DNA of 52,021 nucleotides, from assembly GCA_963579025.1 (NCBI GenBank), contig CAUZFZ010000057.1:1-52021 (forward strand), given 5' to 3'. Below the pieces are notes generated by a model, which saw only the letters and a program-made list of their open reading frames with translations, was not told where the DNA came from and did not search any database. The translations under genes and the position numbers were made by a program. The stretch's first letter is position 1, and each line of letters opens with the position of its first letter. Below are positions 8,848 to 16,999 of the stretch, piece after piece. The stretch is from CAUZFZ01 sp963579025 (lineage in GTDB: Bacteria; Planctomycetota; Planctomycetia; Planctomycetales; Planctomycetaceae).

Positions 8848-8901
8848 AGGTTGGGACTCAGTCCCGACCATTTCTCCGCAGTCGGGTCCTGGACCCAACC
8901 T
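8848..8901. repeat. Palindromic inverted pair H upstream of the thioredoxin-like gene
   Basis: Two 21-base arms, 8848-8868 and 8881-8901, form an inverted repeat around a 12-base spacer. Each arm is also internally palindromic: GGGA-CTCAG-TCCC on the left and GGGT-CCTGG-ACCC on the right. Between the arms the stem pair A-T has become T-A, a compensated change. It lies 28 bases before the start of the thioredoxin-like gene, so it would be in that transcript's leader. Confidence 0.75.
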
Positions 8902-9302
8902 GCGATTGGTACAAATCTGTCGCCGCTGAAACGGCGAGCGACAGTCGCCACGAGCCAGAATCGTCCGGTGCCCTGACTGAGGCAGACACGGACATTGGTT
9001 ATCCGAACATCGCATTTGGCGACTGCGTTCCGCGGCCATGAGCGCTGCCGGGAACAGAATTCCGCGAGCGAGCGGAACTCGATCAGGGAGCCAGTCTGGC
9101 TGATCCCTGAAATCGTAGTGACGAACCGATTGGTGTCAGATCGTGGGCCGTGGCAACGCAGATGAGGCCGCTGCCGGAGTGTTCTGGCCCGAAGTGAGGC
9201 GGGAGAGTAGCGAGCCCTGACAGGCACGACAACGATGGCCGACTTTGCGGATCAGCTATGCTGGGAGTTTTCAGAACCGACGACGTTACGCGATGGAGTC
9301 AC
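8902..9302. other. Divergent intergenic region without a recognisable gene
   Basis: This stretch separates the minus-strand thioredoxin-like gene from the plus-strand acetyltransferase. A lone palindrome TCGCCG-CTGAAA-CGGCGA lies at 8920-8937. Open frames here (minus frame to 9227; plus-strand frames entering from 8400) have arginine/serine-rich translations with no family resemblance. Promoters for both neighbours must lie here but I cannot point to them. Confidence 0.5.
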
Positions 9303-9830
9303 ATGAACATGCTGCGATCCTTAGCGAGCAGTCCCGAACATTCCAGCGATGCCGACCAGATTCACCAGATTAATAAACTGGCCTTTGAGGGACCGGCTGA
9401 AGCCGACCTTGTCGACCGCTTGCGTGAATCTTGTCCGGGATTCGTGTCGTTGGTGGCTCGATCGGATGGCCGTGCGGTGGGGCACATTGCGTTTTCACCA
9501 GTCGTACTGCGGAGTTCGGACCGACAGCATCCCGGAATGGGGCTGGCTCCGATGTCGGTAGTGCCTGACCTGCAACGACAGGGAATCGGATCGCAACTTG
9601 TGCAGGCAGGGCTGGATGAACTCAGGAAACGCGGCGTGCAATTCGTCGTCGTGCTCGGACACCCTGACTACTACCCCCGATTCGGATTCACCCCCAGCGC
9701 GCCGCTCGGCATCAAGTGCGAATTCGGCGACGTTCCGGCGGAGGCCTTCATGGTTCTTCCGCTTGATCAGGACATGTCGCTCGAGTCGGGATTGATTCAA
9801 TACCATTCGGAATTCGACGTATTCAAATAG
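9303..9830 (+). CDS. GNAT family N-acetyltransferase
   Basis: Predicted to move an acetyl group from acetyl-CoA to an amine; substrate unknown. The fold is visible in order: DQIHQINKLAF (alpha-1), FVSLVARSDGRAVGHIAFSPV (beta-2/3), the acetyl-CoA-binding motif A with APMSVVPDLQRQGIGSQLV containing the Q/RxxGxG/A loop, and the YYPRFGF signature typical of the YhbS-like subgroup. The start is uncertain: ATG 9303 has GGAG four bases upstream, ATG 9309 has it at ten bases, and an upstream ATG at 9258 is in frame but lacks a good ribosome site. The stop codon touches the start of the next gene, so the two are probably coupled. Confidence 0.88.
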   Translation: MNMLRSLASSPEHSSDADQIHQINKLAFEGPAEADLVDRLRESCPGFVSLVARSDGRAVGHIAFSPVVLRSSDRQHPGMGLAPMSVVPDLQRQGIGSQLVQAGLDELRKRGVQFVVVLGHPDYYPRFGFTPSAPLGIKCEFGDVPAEAFMVLPLDQDMSLESGLIQYHSEFDVFK

Positions 9831-10211
9831 ATGCGTCTTAACCCTGTATTGGTCATCTCAAGAGGCCTTCGTGTGCCACGCTTCAACCGGCGTCCAATAA
9901 TCGCCCTCATCCTGGTCGCTATTCCCCTCGCGGCGTGGGCCGTCTTTGTTCTTGCTGGCGGACAGGACCTGAAGGCTCGCATGGGGCAGGTTTCTTCCGG
10001 GATGACCCGCGAGCAGGTCGAGGACATATTCGGGCCGCCAGTTCTGGAAATGCCTGTGATAAACCAGAGGGGGCACGTACTGGTCTGGACTGACATGCGA
10101 TGGCAGGTGGATGTTGTCCTTGACCCCGATAGCAGAGTGATAAAGTGCCGTTGCGCTCCAGCTGATAGCGCGTATCGGCGGATGCAGAAGCGACTGACTC
10201 CGCCGCCGTGA
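9831..10211 (+). CDS. Small membrane-anchored BamE/SmpA-like protein
   Basis: A 126-residue protein with a basic N-terminus, one membrane segment (about 23-43, IIALILVAIPLAAWAVFVLAG), and an outside domain beginning with GMTREQVEDIFGPP. That motif, a short helix followed by GxP, is the hallmark of the SmpA/OmlA/BamE fold found in outer-membrane assembly lipoproteins and many small envelope proteins. There is no lipobox, so it is probably anchored by its membrane helix. The ATG follows directly on the TAG of the acetyltransferase gene (TAGATG). A true BamE function is not supported by the sequence alone; the fold match is the safe statement. Confidence 0.72.
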   Translation: MRLNPVLVISRGLRVPRFNRRPIIALILVAIPLAAWAVFVLAGGQDLKARMGQVSSGMTREQVEDIFGPPVLEMPVINQRGHVLVWTDMRWQVDVVLDPDSRVIKCRCAPADSAYRRMQKRLTPPP

Positions 10212-10253
10212 TACTCATGGAGCGGCGAACGGAAGCAAGGTTCGCCCGCGAAG

Positions 10254-11705
10254 TTACGCGAACACTTCGTCAACGACGCGGACCTGCTCGACGCCGGTCA
10301 GCCGTTCTTTCAGGCCGTGCGTGTCGAAGAACAACTCCTCGTGATGCAGGCCCAGGGCGTGCAGGATGGTCGCGTGCCAGTCGTTCACACTGACGCGATT
10401 GTCTGCGGCTCGCCAGCCGATTTCGTCGGTCGAACCGTAGACGGTTCCGCCTTTGACACCAGCACCGGCAAACCACACGCTGAAGCCCGTCGGTCCGTGA
10501 TCGCGGCCGGCGTTCTTCGGATTGCTGCCTGGTTTCATCTGAGCGACGGGCAGGCGACCAAACTCACCACCCCACAGCACCATCACGTCATCCATCAGGC
10601 CGCGTTGCTTCAGATCGCTCAACAGCCCGGCGATGGGCAGATCGGTCTGGCGACACGCGGCCGGCAGTGACGAGCCGATACTGCTGTGGTTGTCCCAGCG
10701 TTGTCCGGACGTGAAGACCTGAATGAAGCGCACGCCACGTTCGACCAGCCGTCGCGCCAGCAGGCATTGCCGGCCGTAGCCATCCGTGTCCTTGCCGCCG
10801 ACGCCGTACATGTCGAGCGTCTGCTGTGTCTCCTGCGTGACGTCCAGCGCGTCGCTGGCAGAGATCTGCATCCGGGCAGCCAGTTCGTAACTGGCGATGC
10901 GGGCGTCAAGTTGCAGTTGGCCAGGCCGCTTGCGCTTATGAATCCGGTCAAGTTTTGCCAGCAGGTCGCGACTGAGGCGTTCGACTTCTGACGGTTCATC
11001 CGTTTCGGGCTTGAGATTCAGAATCGGCGTGCCGCGGGATCGCATTCGCGTGCCCTGATACAGCGGCGGCAGGTAGCCCGACTGCCAGTTCTGAACCGTG
11101 TTGACGGGCAGGCGACCGTCCGGGGAATCAAGCACGACGTAGGCCGGCAGATTCTGGTTCTCACTACCCAGACCGTATGTCACCCACGAACCCAGTGACG
11201 GCAGACCGGGCATCAACTTACCGGACTGAATCTTGAACAGAGCGGGCTCGTGATTCTGATGCGTGTTGAACATCGAACGGACCACGGCGAGTTCGTCCGC
11301 GTGTGCCGCGATGTTGGGCAGTAGTTCAGAAACCTGCGTCCCGGCCTGTCCGTGCTGAGCAAACTTGAACGGGCTGCGCATCAGCCCACCAGCCGAGTCC
11401 GGCGAAGACAGGTCCTTGGCGATGTCCTTGAGGATCGACTTCCCGTGATTCCGATCCAGTTCGGGCTTTGGATCGAACAGGTCCACCTGCGATGGTCCGC
11501 CCTGCATAAACAGTTGGATTACGGCCTTCGCTTTGGGTTCGGTGTGCGGTTGCTTCGGACGCAGATCGAAGCTGCGACGGTGCGGCGCATCGGCTGCCAG
11601 CAGGTCCGATCCGCCGTACAGATCGCGACTGAACAGCCATGCCAGGGCGGCCCCGTGCAGCCCGTCTGAGATGTTGTGAAAGAAGCTGCGTCGGGTTGTT
11701 TGCAT
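10254..11705 (-). CDS. DUF1501 domain protein (sulfatase-like alkaline phosphatase fold), Tat-type signal
   Basis: Family abundant in planctomycetes, related to the alkaline phosphatase/sulfatase fold; activity unproven. The N-terminus from the ATG at 11703-11705 carries a twin-arginine signal (TRRSFF) and a hydrophobic stretch. Family blocks follow: VIQLFMQGGPSQVDLFDPKP, SELLPNIAAHADELAVVRSM, GSWVTYGLGSENQNLP, VMLWGGEFGRLP and the C-terminal DHGPTGFSVWFAGAGVKGG-type metal site region. A longer in-frame start at 11771 only adds basic residues ahead of the Tat signal. DUF1501 genes normally follow a DUF1549/DUF1553 gene; none is adjacent here. It begins 40 bases after the stop of the TIR gene. 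Confidence 0.93.
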   Translation of the reverse strand: MQTTRRSFFHNISDGLHGAALAWLFSRDLYGGSDLLAADAPHRRSFDLRPKQPHTEPKAKAVIQLFMQGGPSQVDLFDPKPELDRNHGKSILKDIAKDLSSPDSAGGLMRSPFKFAQHGQAGTQVSELLPNIAAHADELAVVRSMFNTHQNHEPALFKIQSGKLMPGLPSLGSWVTYGLGSENQNLPAYVVLDSPDGRLPVNTVQNWQSGYLPPLYQGTRMRSRGTPILNLKPETDEPSEVERLSRDLLAKLDRIHKRKRPGQLQLDARIASYELAARMQISASDALDVTQETQQTLDMYGVGGKDTDGYGRQCLLARRLVERGVRFIQVFTSGQRWDNHSSIGSSLPAACRQTDLPIAGLLSDLKQRGLMDDVMVLWGGEFGRLPVAQMKPGSNPKNAGRDHGPTGFSVWFAGAGVKGGTVYGSTDEIGWRAADNRVSVNDWHATILHALGLHHEELFFDTHGLKERLTGVEQVRVVDEVFA

Positions 11706-11745
11706 AATTTGTGTGCCAGGGCGGACATCGCGCGGTGCGGGATGG

Positions 11746-12894
11746 CTAATTCTTCTTCTTTGCTTTGTCACCCATCATCAGTTGAATGAGACTCGTCATT
11801 TCCTGCTCAAACTTCTCTTTGTTCCGTCTCCAGCCTACGAAGTCCATTGTGAGCTTCGCAAGCTGCTTCTCCTGAGGGTGCTTCCAGTCACCACTGAACA
11901 TGAACCCGTCCAGATTCAGTGGAAAGAACAGCCGCTCGGCGCGACCGGTATCCTCTTTAGCACGTTTCTCGCGGTCCTGAATCCGCTCGATCTCGTCGTG
12001 TCCCCACCAGCTCTCCAGCGAGGCTTTCGACACGCAGAACAGCACGCGCTCGTTCGTCTCGTAGGTTGTCGGCGACTTGTGGTTCCTGCGTTTGGCGGCG
12101 TCCTTTGGCATCTCGTCGAGCCAGCATCTGAGCCCCTTTTGCTGGCCGACCTTAAAGACGTTTTTCGCAAACGATGAATCGTCCGGCGCGAAGCGGATAA
12201 AGCACGGAATCTCCTCACAAGGGTGACCGAACAGCGACTCCCATTGCTGGACGACACTTTCAGACACACCGCACCCCCGCAGAAAGGACTCGGGCAGGCG
12301 CTCGTAAGACAGGCGGGCCGTGTCGAGTCCCAGCGTACTCGGCCCCACGTGCTCCAACTGATCGATGCCCACGAGCTGAGTCAGATCCACATCACCCAGC
12401 ACGGTCCAGCCGAACACAGCCTCGCGAATGTCGACTCCGGAGAGCCGGGCGCGACTCAGATCGGCACCGATCAATGTCGCTTCAGTCAGTGATCCATTCC
12501 TGAGATTCATCTCGACCAGATCAGCCTTGGTCAGATTGACCCCCGAAAAGTCAGCTTCAATCGCTTCGGCGCGGCGCAAGTGGGCTCCACTGCAGTCGGA
12601 CCCGGCGAATGTCGCCTTGAACAGCCGCGCGTTGTAGAAGTCCGCTTTGACCAGTTTTGCTTCGCGCAGATCCGCCCGCGTGAGATCGGCCTCGGTAAAG
12701 TTCGCTCCGACAAGATTGGCGCCCCTGAGGTCCGTGCCGGTCAGATCCGCTCGCTTGAGATTCGCGCCACGAAGGTCAACGTTCTGCAGGTCGGCGTCTG
12801 AAAGATTCAGCAGACCATCGGGATTGGCGCGTCGCCATTTCGCCAATGCCCTGCGACCCTTCTTCACGATTCCAATCAGTGATTTGCTGCCCAA
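11746..12894 (-). CDS. Pentapeptide-repeat protein with C-terminal TIR domain
   Basis: The 382 residues fall into three parts. Residues 28-172 are about 29 A(D/N)LxX pentapeptides, which should form a right-handed quadrilateral beta-helix. Residues 175-225 are a linker with FLRGCGVSESVV, a pattern common before TIR domains in cyanobacteria and planctomycetes. Residues 230-355 are a TIR domain: CFIRFAPDD (usually FISYSxxD), GLRCWLDE, VLFCVSKASLESWW and a candidate catalytic glutamate at E301 in GHDEIE. Bacterial TIR domains can be NAD-cleaving or can be protein-interaction modules; I cannot tell which. Translation begins at TTG (12892-12894): a strong GGAGG lies six bases upstream and there is no ATG or GTG option nearby. 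Confidence 0.9.
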   Translation of the reverse strand: MGSKSLIGIVKKGRRALAKWRRANPDGLLNLSDADLQNVDLRGANLKRADLTGTDLRGANLVGANFTEADLTRADLREAKLVKADFYNARLFKATFAGSDCSGAHLRRAEAIEADFSGVNLTKADLVEMNLRNGSLTEATLIGADLSRARLSGVDIREAVFGWTVLGDVDLTQLVGIDQLEHVGPSTLGLDTARLSYERLPESFLRGCGVSESVVQQWESLFGHPCEEIPCFIRFAPDDSSFAKNVFKVGQQKGLRCWLDEMPKDAAKRRNHKSPTTYETNERVLFCVSKASLESWWGHDEIERIQDREKRAKEDTGRAERLFFPLNLDGFMFSGDWKHPQEKQLAKLTMDFVGWRRNKEKFEQEMTSLIQLMMGDKAKKKN

Positions 12895-13156
12895 GTGATG
12901 CCTCCGTCTGGAACCAACTGTGGCTTTGCTGCCGTCGGCTATGCCCGACCGACCGGCTGCGTTTCCCGAAACGACTTGATTACCGTGCCGCGGAACTGTC
13001 TATTCCGATGGCGTCACGTGCGGCGAATTGGATCTTAACGAGCCGCTACCGAACGAATCATGACGGCGTGCCTGATTCGGCAGAAGGTAACGTAGAACAG
13101 AAGAAACGCAGGATAGAGATATCCTGCCCTCCGTTCCTCGAAAGTCTGCAACCACC

Positions 13157-14524
13157 ATGTCTGACAATCGCATAATCCTGTCGCTGTCTGTCGTTTTCGT
13201 AGCTTTCGGGTCGGTCGCTCATGCTGATCCGGAACGTGGCTTTTTCTATCCAGGTTTCCGCCCGATCGAGAATTCGTTCGCCAAAGCAGCACAACATTAC
13301 TGGGTCTCGCCAGCCGGCGACGATGGTGGACCGGGCAGCAAGGAGAAACCCTGGCAGACGATCACTCATTCCAGAGACACAGTTTCGCCAGGTTCCATCG
13401 TCAACGTCTTGCCGGGGCTGTACCAGTTCGATGGCCGCTTCGGGCCAGCCGGGCCGAACGAAGACTCCAGGACAGTCATTCGCGCGGTCGACCCGACGTT
13501 TCGTTTCGGGCGGGTAGTCATCACGGCCAATGACACGTTCCTCGCGCCGACCTGGTCACTGGCCGACAACGTCAGCGTGCAGGGCTTGTGGATCGGTGGA
13601 GACTTCAGCAACGCCCACAAATCCGGCGGCGGCAGCTATTCCTCGTGGAACAGCGAAATCGTCGGCTGCACGTTCTTCAACTCCCAGGGCTTCGCAGGCG
13701 GACCCGCTTACAACTGGCTGTTTCAGGACAACCGCATGGTCCATCAGGGCCGCGGCACACACGGGCACAGCATGTACATGGCCGGTGGCGCTCGACACGA
13801 CCTTCCGTGGAACAGCCGCAACCTGCGCGTGCTGGGCAACACGATTGTTGCCGGCGAAGGCTATGCCTTTCATTGCTGGCATGCCCCGGTCAGCGCGACG
13901 ATTGCTGGCAACTTCTGTTCCGGCAACTACTGGAGCGCTGTTCTGCAAGGTGCGAATCACTCCTGCCATTACAACGTGTTCTGGAAGCCACGCGGAAACG
14001 AGTCCGGCGGAGACAGCGGTGTAGCGGGCTTTAATGCCTGGTTGCCCGCGCGACTGCGACGATTCGACCATCTCGTGTTTGGTTCAGCCCATCCGGTCTG
14101 GCAAGGCAGAGACATGCCGCCGATCCGCTCGAAGCGAGCTGTCGAGAAAATCTATCTGTTGTACGACGCCCGCATTCGAGGCGTCCCCGATAGCGAGCAC
14201 CTGTTACTGACCGGCAAGGAGTGGACGGGAAGTCTGAAATATCCGGTCACCAGAGCCGATGCCAAAGCATTGCCACCACCCGCCGACACAAGTGTCCGGC
14301 CCGCATTCTTTCCGCGATCAGCCAGTGAGATTGACGCCGCCACTGCCGGAATCAGCCGGTATTTCCGCGACCACAATCCGCAGCAGATCAGTGAAGACAA
14401 GTCGAACCATCTGGAAGATTTGTTCGACGTTCTGAAAGTGCAATACACCACAACGGCCCAGGACTACGCGAACTTCCCGCCCATGTCCCAGGACAAAGAC
14501 GACGGGACGTACGGCAGCCATTAG
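13157..14524 (+). CDS. Secreted right-handed beta-helix protein (pectate-lyase-like fold)
   Basis: A 455-residue protein with a signal peptide (about 1-23, cleavage near AHA-DP). HYWVSPAGDDGGPGSKEKPWQTITH is the usual DUF1565-like opening of secreted beta-helix proteins, after which repeated short strands (VSVQGLWIGG, SEIVGCTFFN, NWLFQDNRMV, LRVLGNTIV, ATIAGNFCSG, SCHYNVFW) form parallel-helix rungs. The C-terminal 150 residues are not helical repeats. Such proteins often bind or cleave polysaccharides; no catalytic residues are assignable. It stands alone between the TIR gene and the Rieske gene, and its Shine-Dalgarno is weak. Confidence 0.85.
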   Translation: MSDNRIILSLSVVFVAFGSVAHADPERGFFYPGFRPIENSFAKAAQHYWVSPAGDDGGPGSKEKPWQTITHSRDTVSPGSIVNVLPGLYQFDGRFGPAGPNEDSRTVIRAVDPTFRFGRVVITANDTFLAPTWSLADNVSVQGLWIGGDFSNAHKSGGGSYSSWNSEIVGCTFFNSQGFAGGPAYNWLFQDNRMVHQGRGTHGHSMYMAGGARHDLPWNSRNLRVLGNTIVAGEGYAFHCWHAPVSATIAGNFCSGNYWSAVLQGANHSCHYNVFWKPRGNESGGDSGVAGFNAWLPARLRRFDHLVFGSAHPVWQGRDMPPIRSKRAVEKIYLLYDARIRGVPDSEHLLLTGKEWTGSLKYPVTRADAKALPPPADTSVRPAFFPRSASEIDAATAGISRYFRDHNPQQISEDKSNHLEDLFDVLKVQYTTTAQDYANFPPMSQDKDDGTYGSH

Positions 14525-14556
14525 GCCTGTTGCGATTCCAGCACGGCTTGCGAGTG

Positions 14557-14868
14557 CTATTCGGGCAACTCGACGAACACGTCAGTACCTTCAACCGATA
14601 CCGGAAACGACTCCTGACAGATCGTCGGTGTCAGGCAATGCTGCCCGGTGCCGACTTCGTACTGCCAGCCGTGCCAGGGGCATGTCACGATCGTTCCATC
14701 CAGGGTGCCCTTTGCCAGGGGACCTCCCGCGTGAGCACAGATGCCGTCCATCGCATGAAACTGGCCATCAACATTGAACAGCGCGATGATGCGGCCGGCC
14801 GCGGTGAGTTCCAGGCCGTTCCCCGGTTCGACATCACCCACACTGGCGATTCTGAGCTTCTGTCCCAC
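14557..14868 (-). CDS. Rieske-type [2Fe-2S] ferredoxin
   Basis: A small soluble electron carrier of 103 residues. The cluster ligands are C44-x-H46 (GICAHAGGPL) and C63-x-x-H66 (TCPWHGWQY), the standard bacterial Rieske ferredoxin pattern also seen in NirD and dioxygenase ferredoxins. The start is GTG at 14866-14868, with AAGGA seven bases upstream; the in-frame ATG at 14955 would add 29 non-conserved residues and has no ribosome site. It ends 32 bases from the convergent beta-helix gene. No oxygenase or reductase partner is next to it, so its electron acceptor is unknown. Confidence 0.9.
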   Translation of the reverse strand: MGQKLRIASVGDVEPGNGLELTAAGRIIALFNVDGQFHAMDGICAHAGGPLAKGTLDGTIVTCPWHGWQYEVGTGQHCLTPTICQESFPVSVEGTDVFVELPE

Positions 14869-15110
14869 TCTGGATTCCTTACCGTGCCGAAGGATCGAAT
14901 CGAATTGCTGTCGCTGAAGGGTATACGATCGAGTCGACCTCGTGCTGCAGTTCATCGATGTCTCGCCACTGAGCGATTCCCGTGTGCGTCATTCCATATC
15001 CAGAGGAGCGCCTGCGCACACCGAAGATCGATTGACTGGCAGCCGGTCAGCGTCACGGTGATGATCCGACTCCCGTGAAACAGCAACCTTCTGACTCCGC
15101 GAGGCGCATC

Positions 15111-16871
15111 ATGTCCGACCCCGTCGATCTGACAAGTGATCCCGAAGCTCCAGTATCTGGCCCAATCTCCCGTCGTGGGGTCGTGGGTATTCTCGCTGGC
15201 ATGGGAGTCGGAACATCGGTCTGGCAGCGAGCGCTGGCTGCGCAGGTCGAAGACAGCGGTACCATCACTGCCGAGATGATCCAGCAGGCCGAGTGGATCG
15301 CCGGGCTTGAGTTGAGCGAGGATGACCGCGAAGAAACCGCAAAGTCGATCAGACGTTCGCTGGACCGGTTTGATGCACTCCGCAGCATCGACGTTGGATA
15401 CGACGTTCCGCCAGCGATCACGTTTTCGACCGCTCCCTGGCGACGATCCGCCGAGCGCGTCCAGCGCAACCAGGCGAGACCGCTTGAACGCGCCGCTCCC
15501 TGCCGGCCTGATGACGACGAGACGCTGGCCTTTCTTCCGGTTACCGAACTGTCCGCGCTGCTTCGTTCTGGTCAGGTGACGTCGCGGGAACTCACGGAGC
15601 TCTATCTCGGTCGGTTGAAGCGATTCAACCCATTGCTGAACTGTGTCGTGACCTACACCGAGGAACTGGCGTTCGAGCAGGCCCAGCGAGCCGATCGGGA
15701 ACTCGCCGCCGGACGCTATCGCGGTCCGCTGCATGGGATTCCCTGGGGCGCCAAAGACCTGATTGCCTGGCCCGGCTATCCAACGACATGGGGAGCTCCC
15801 CACTTCCGTGAGCAAATCATCGACGAGAAGGCGACAGTCGCGCGGCGGCTGGAAGAGGCTGGGGCTGTGCTGGTTGCCAAGCTGTCGCTGGGAGCCCTGG
15901 CCATGGGCGACAAGTGGTTCAACGGGAGGACGAACAATCCCTGGGATCCGCGGCAGGGTTCCAGTGGTTCGTCAGCCGGCTCGGCTTCCGCCGTGAGCGC
16001 TGGGCTGGTCGGGTTTGCGCTGGGCAGTGAGACGCTGGGCAGCATTGTCTCGCCATGTCGTCGCTGCGGATCGACGGGCCTGCGACCAACGTTTGGCCGA
16101 GTCAGCCGTCACGGCTGCATGGCACTCTCATGGAGCATGGACAAGATCGGACCCATCACGCGCGGTGTTGAAGACTGCGCGCTCGTCCTGGATGCCATCC
16201 ACGGCTCGGACGGGCACGATCAGACTGTTGTCGACCAGCCGTTTCACTGGCCGCCACGTCGCCCTCTGTCGGCCCTTCGCGTGGGGTTCACAGAGTCCAA
16301 CGAGCCCGAGGAAGAACGCGACGACCTCAAACTGCTCCGCGAGCTAGGCGTTCAACTTGTTCCTATTCAATTACCCAACAGCCTCCCGGCGTCGGCGGTG
16401 TCACTAATGTTGGGAACAGAAGCAGCCACTGTGTTTGATGAATTGACACGCCAGGGAATCACCGAGGGTTTGAATTCATGGCCAGCGACGTTTCGCCGCG
16501 GACAATTCGTGCCGGCCGTTGAGTATCTGCGAGCCAGTCGCGTACGGACACTACTCATGCGCGAGATGGACGAAGTCATGCGAGAGGTCGATCTGTATGT
16601 CGGAGGCCGCGACCTGGTCATCACGAATCTCACCGGCCACCCAACGGCCGTATTTCCCGCTGGCTTCGTCGATCGCGACGGACGCTCGGTCCCCTTCTCG
16701 GTGACGATGACGGGCCAGCTATTTGGAGAAAGCGATCTGCTGGCCGTGGCACACGCCTTCCAGCAGGCACGCGGAATGCATCTCAAACGACCACCAATCG
16801 CTGAGTTCCTCAAGGCCGCAGAAGAAGAGGCAGCCAAAGAAAAGACCGATGAAACGCCGGATGATGAATAA
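15111..16871 (+). CDS. Amidase-signature family hydrolase with Tat-like signal
   Basis: Hydrolyses an amide bond; substrate not predictable. From the ATG at 15111 (586 aa) the N-terminus has a twin-arginine motif (SRRGVVGIL) before a hydrophobic run, suggesting export. The catalytic triad is visible: K215 (GIPWGAKDL), cis-Ser S287 (SSAGSASAV) and nucleophile S311 (GSETLGSIV), with the family's 24-residue spacing between the serines. The oxyanion block is unusual, ETLGSIV instead of DTGGSIR. Residues 50-135 form an extra helical region before the core. The frame continues upstream to a GTG at 15075, but GAGG six bases before 15111 supports the ATG. Confidence 0.93.
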   Translation: MSDPVDLTSDPEAPVSGPISRRGVVGILAGMGVGTSVWQRALAAQVEDSGTITAEMIQQAEWIAGLELSEDDREETAKSIRRSLDRFDALRSIDVGYDVPPAITFSTAPWRRSAERVQRNQARPLERAAPCRPDDDETLAFLPVTELSALLRSGQVTSRELTELYLGRLKRFNPLLNCVVTYTEELAFEQAQRADRELAAGRYRGPLHGIPWGAKDLIAWPGYPTTWGAPHFREQIIDEKATVARRLEEAGAVLVAKLSLGALAMGDKWFNGRTNNPWDPRQGSSGSSAGSASAVSAGLVGFALGSETLGSIVSPCRRCGSTGLRPTFGRVSRHGCMALSWSMDKIGPITRGVEDCALVLDAIHGSDGHDQTVVDQPFHWPPRRPLSALRVGFTESNEPEEERDDLKLLRELGVQLVPIQLPNSLPASAVSLMLGTEAATVFDELTRQGITEGLNSWPATFRRGQFVPAVEYLRASRVRTLLMREMDEVMREVDLYVGGRDLVITNLTGHPTAVFPAGFVDRDGRSVPFSVTMTGQLFGESDLLAVAHAFQQARGMHLKRPPIAEFLKAAEEEAAKEKTDETPDDE

Positions 16872-16999
16872 GCGTAGCTGCGCGGCACACCGCTTCGAAA
16901 AGACAGAAAGTATTGAGGACCGGAAGATGACTGGTTGGCATTCTTCTGTCAGAAAACACCTCAACATCGCCAACTGATCCACGGCTCCCACCATCCGGC

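Noticed and set aside
8355..9227. N-terminal extension of the thioredoxin-like gene by 136 codons
   Set aside because: Would read through inverted repeat H with an Arg/Ser-rich, non-protein-like sequence; the internal ATG at 8819 begins a good signal peptide.
11746..12894. Multi-gene Thoeris-type defence system
   Set aside because: Only the TIR protein is present; no ThsA/SIR2-like or other effector gene is adjacent.
14952..15815. 287-codon minus-strand ORF
   Set aside because: Antisense to the amidase gene; no domain recognised.
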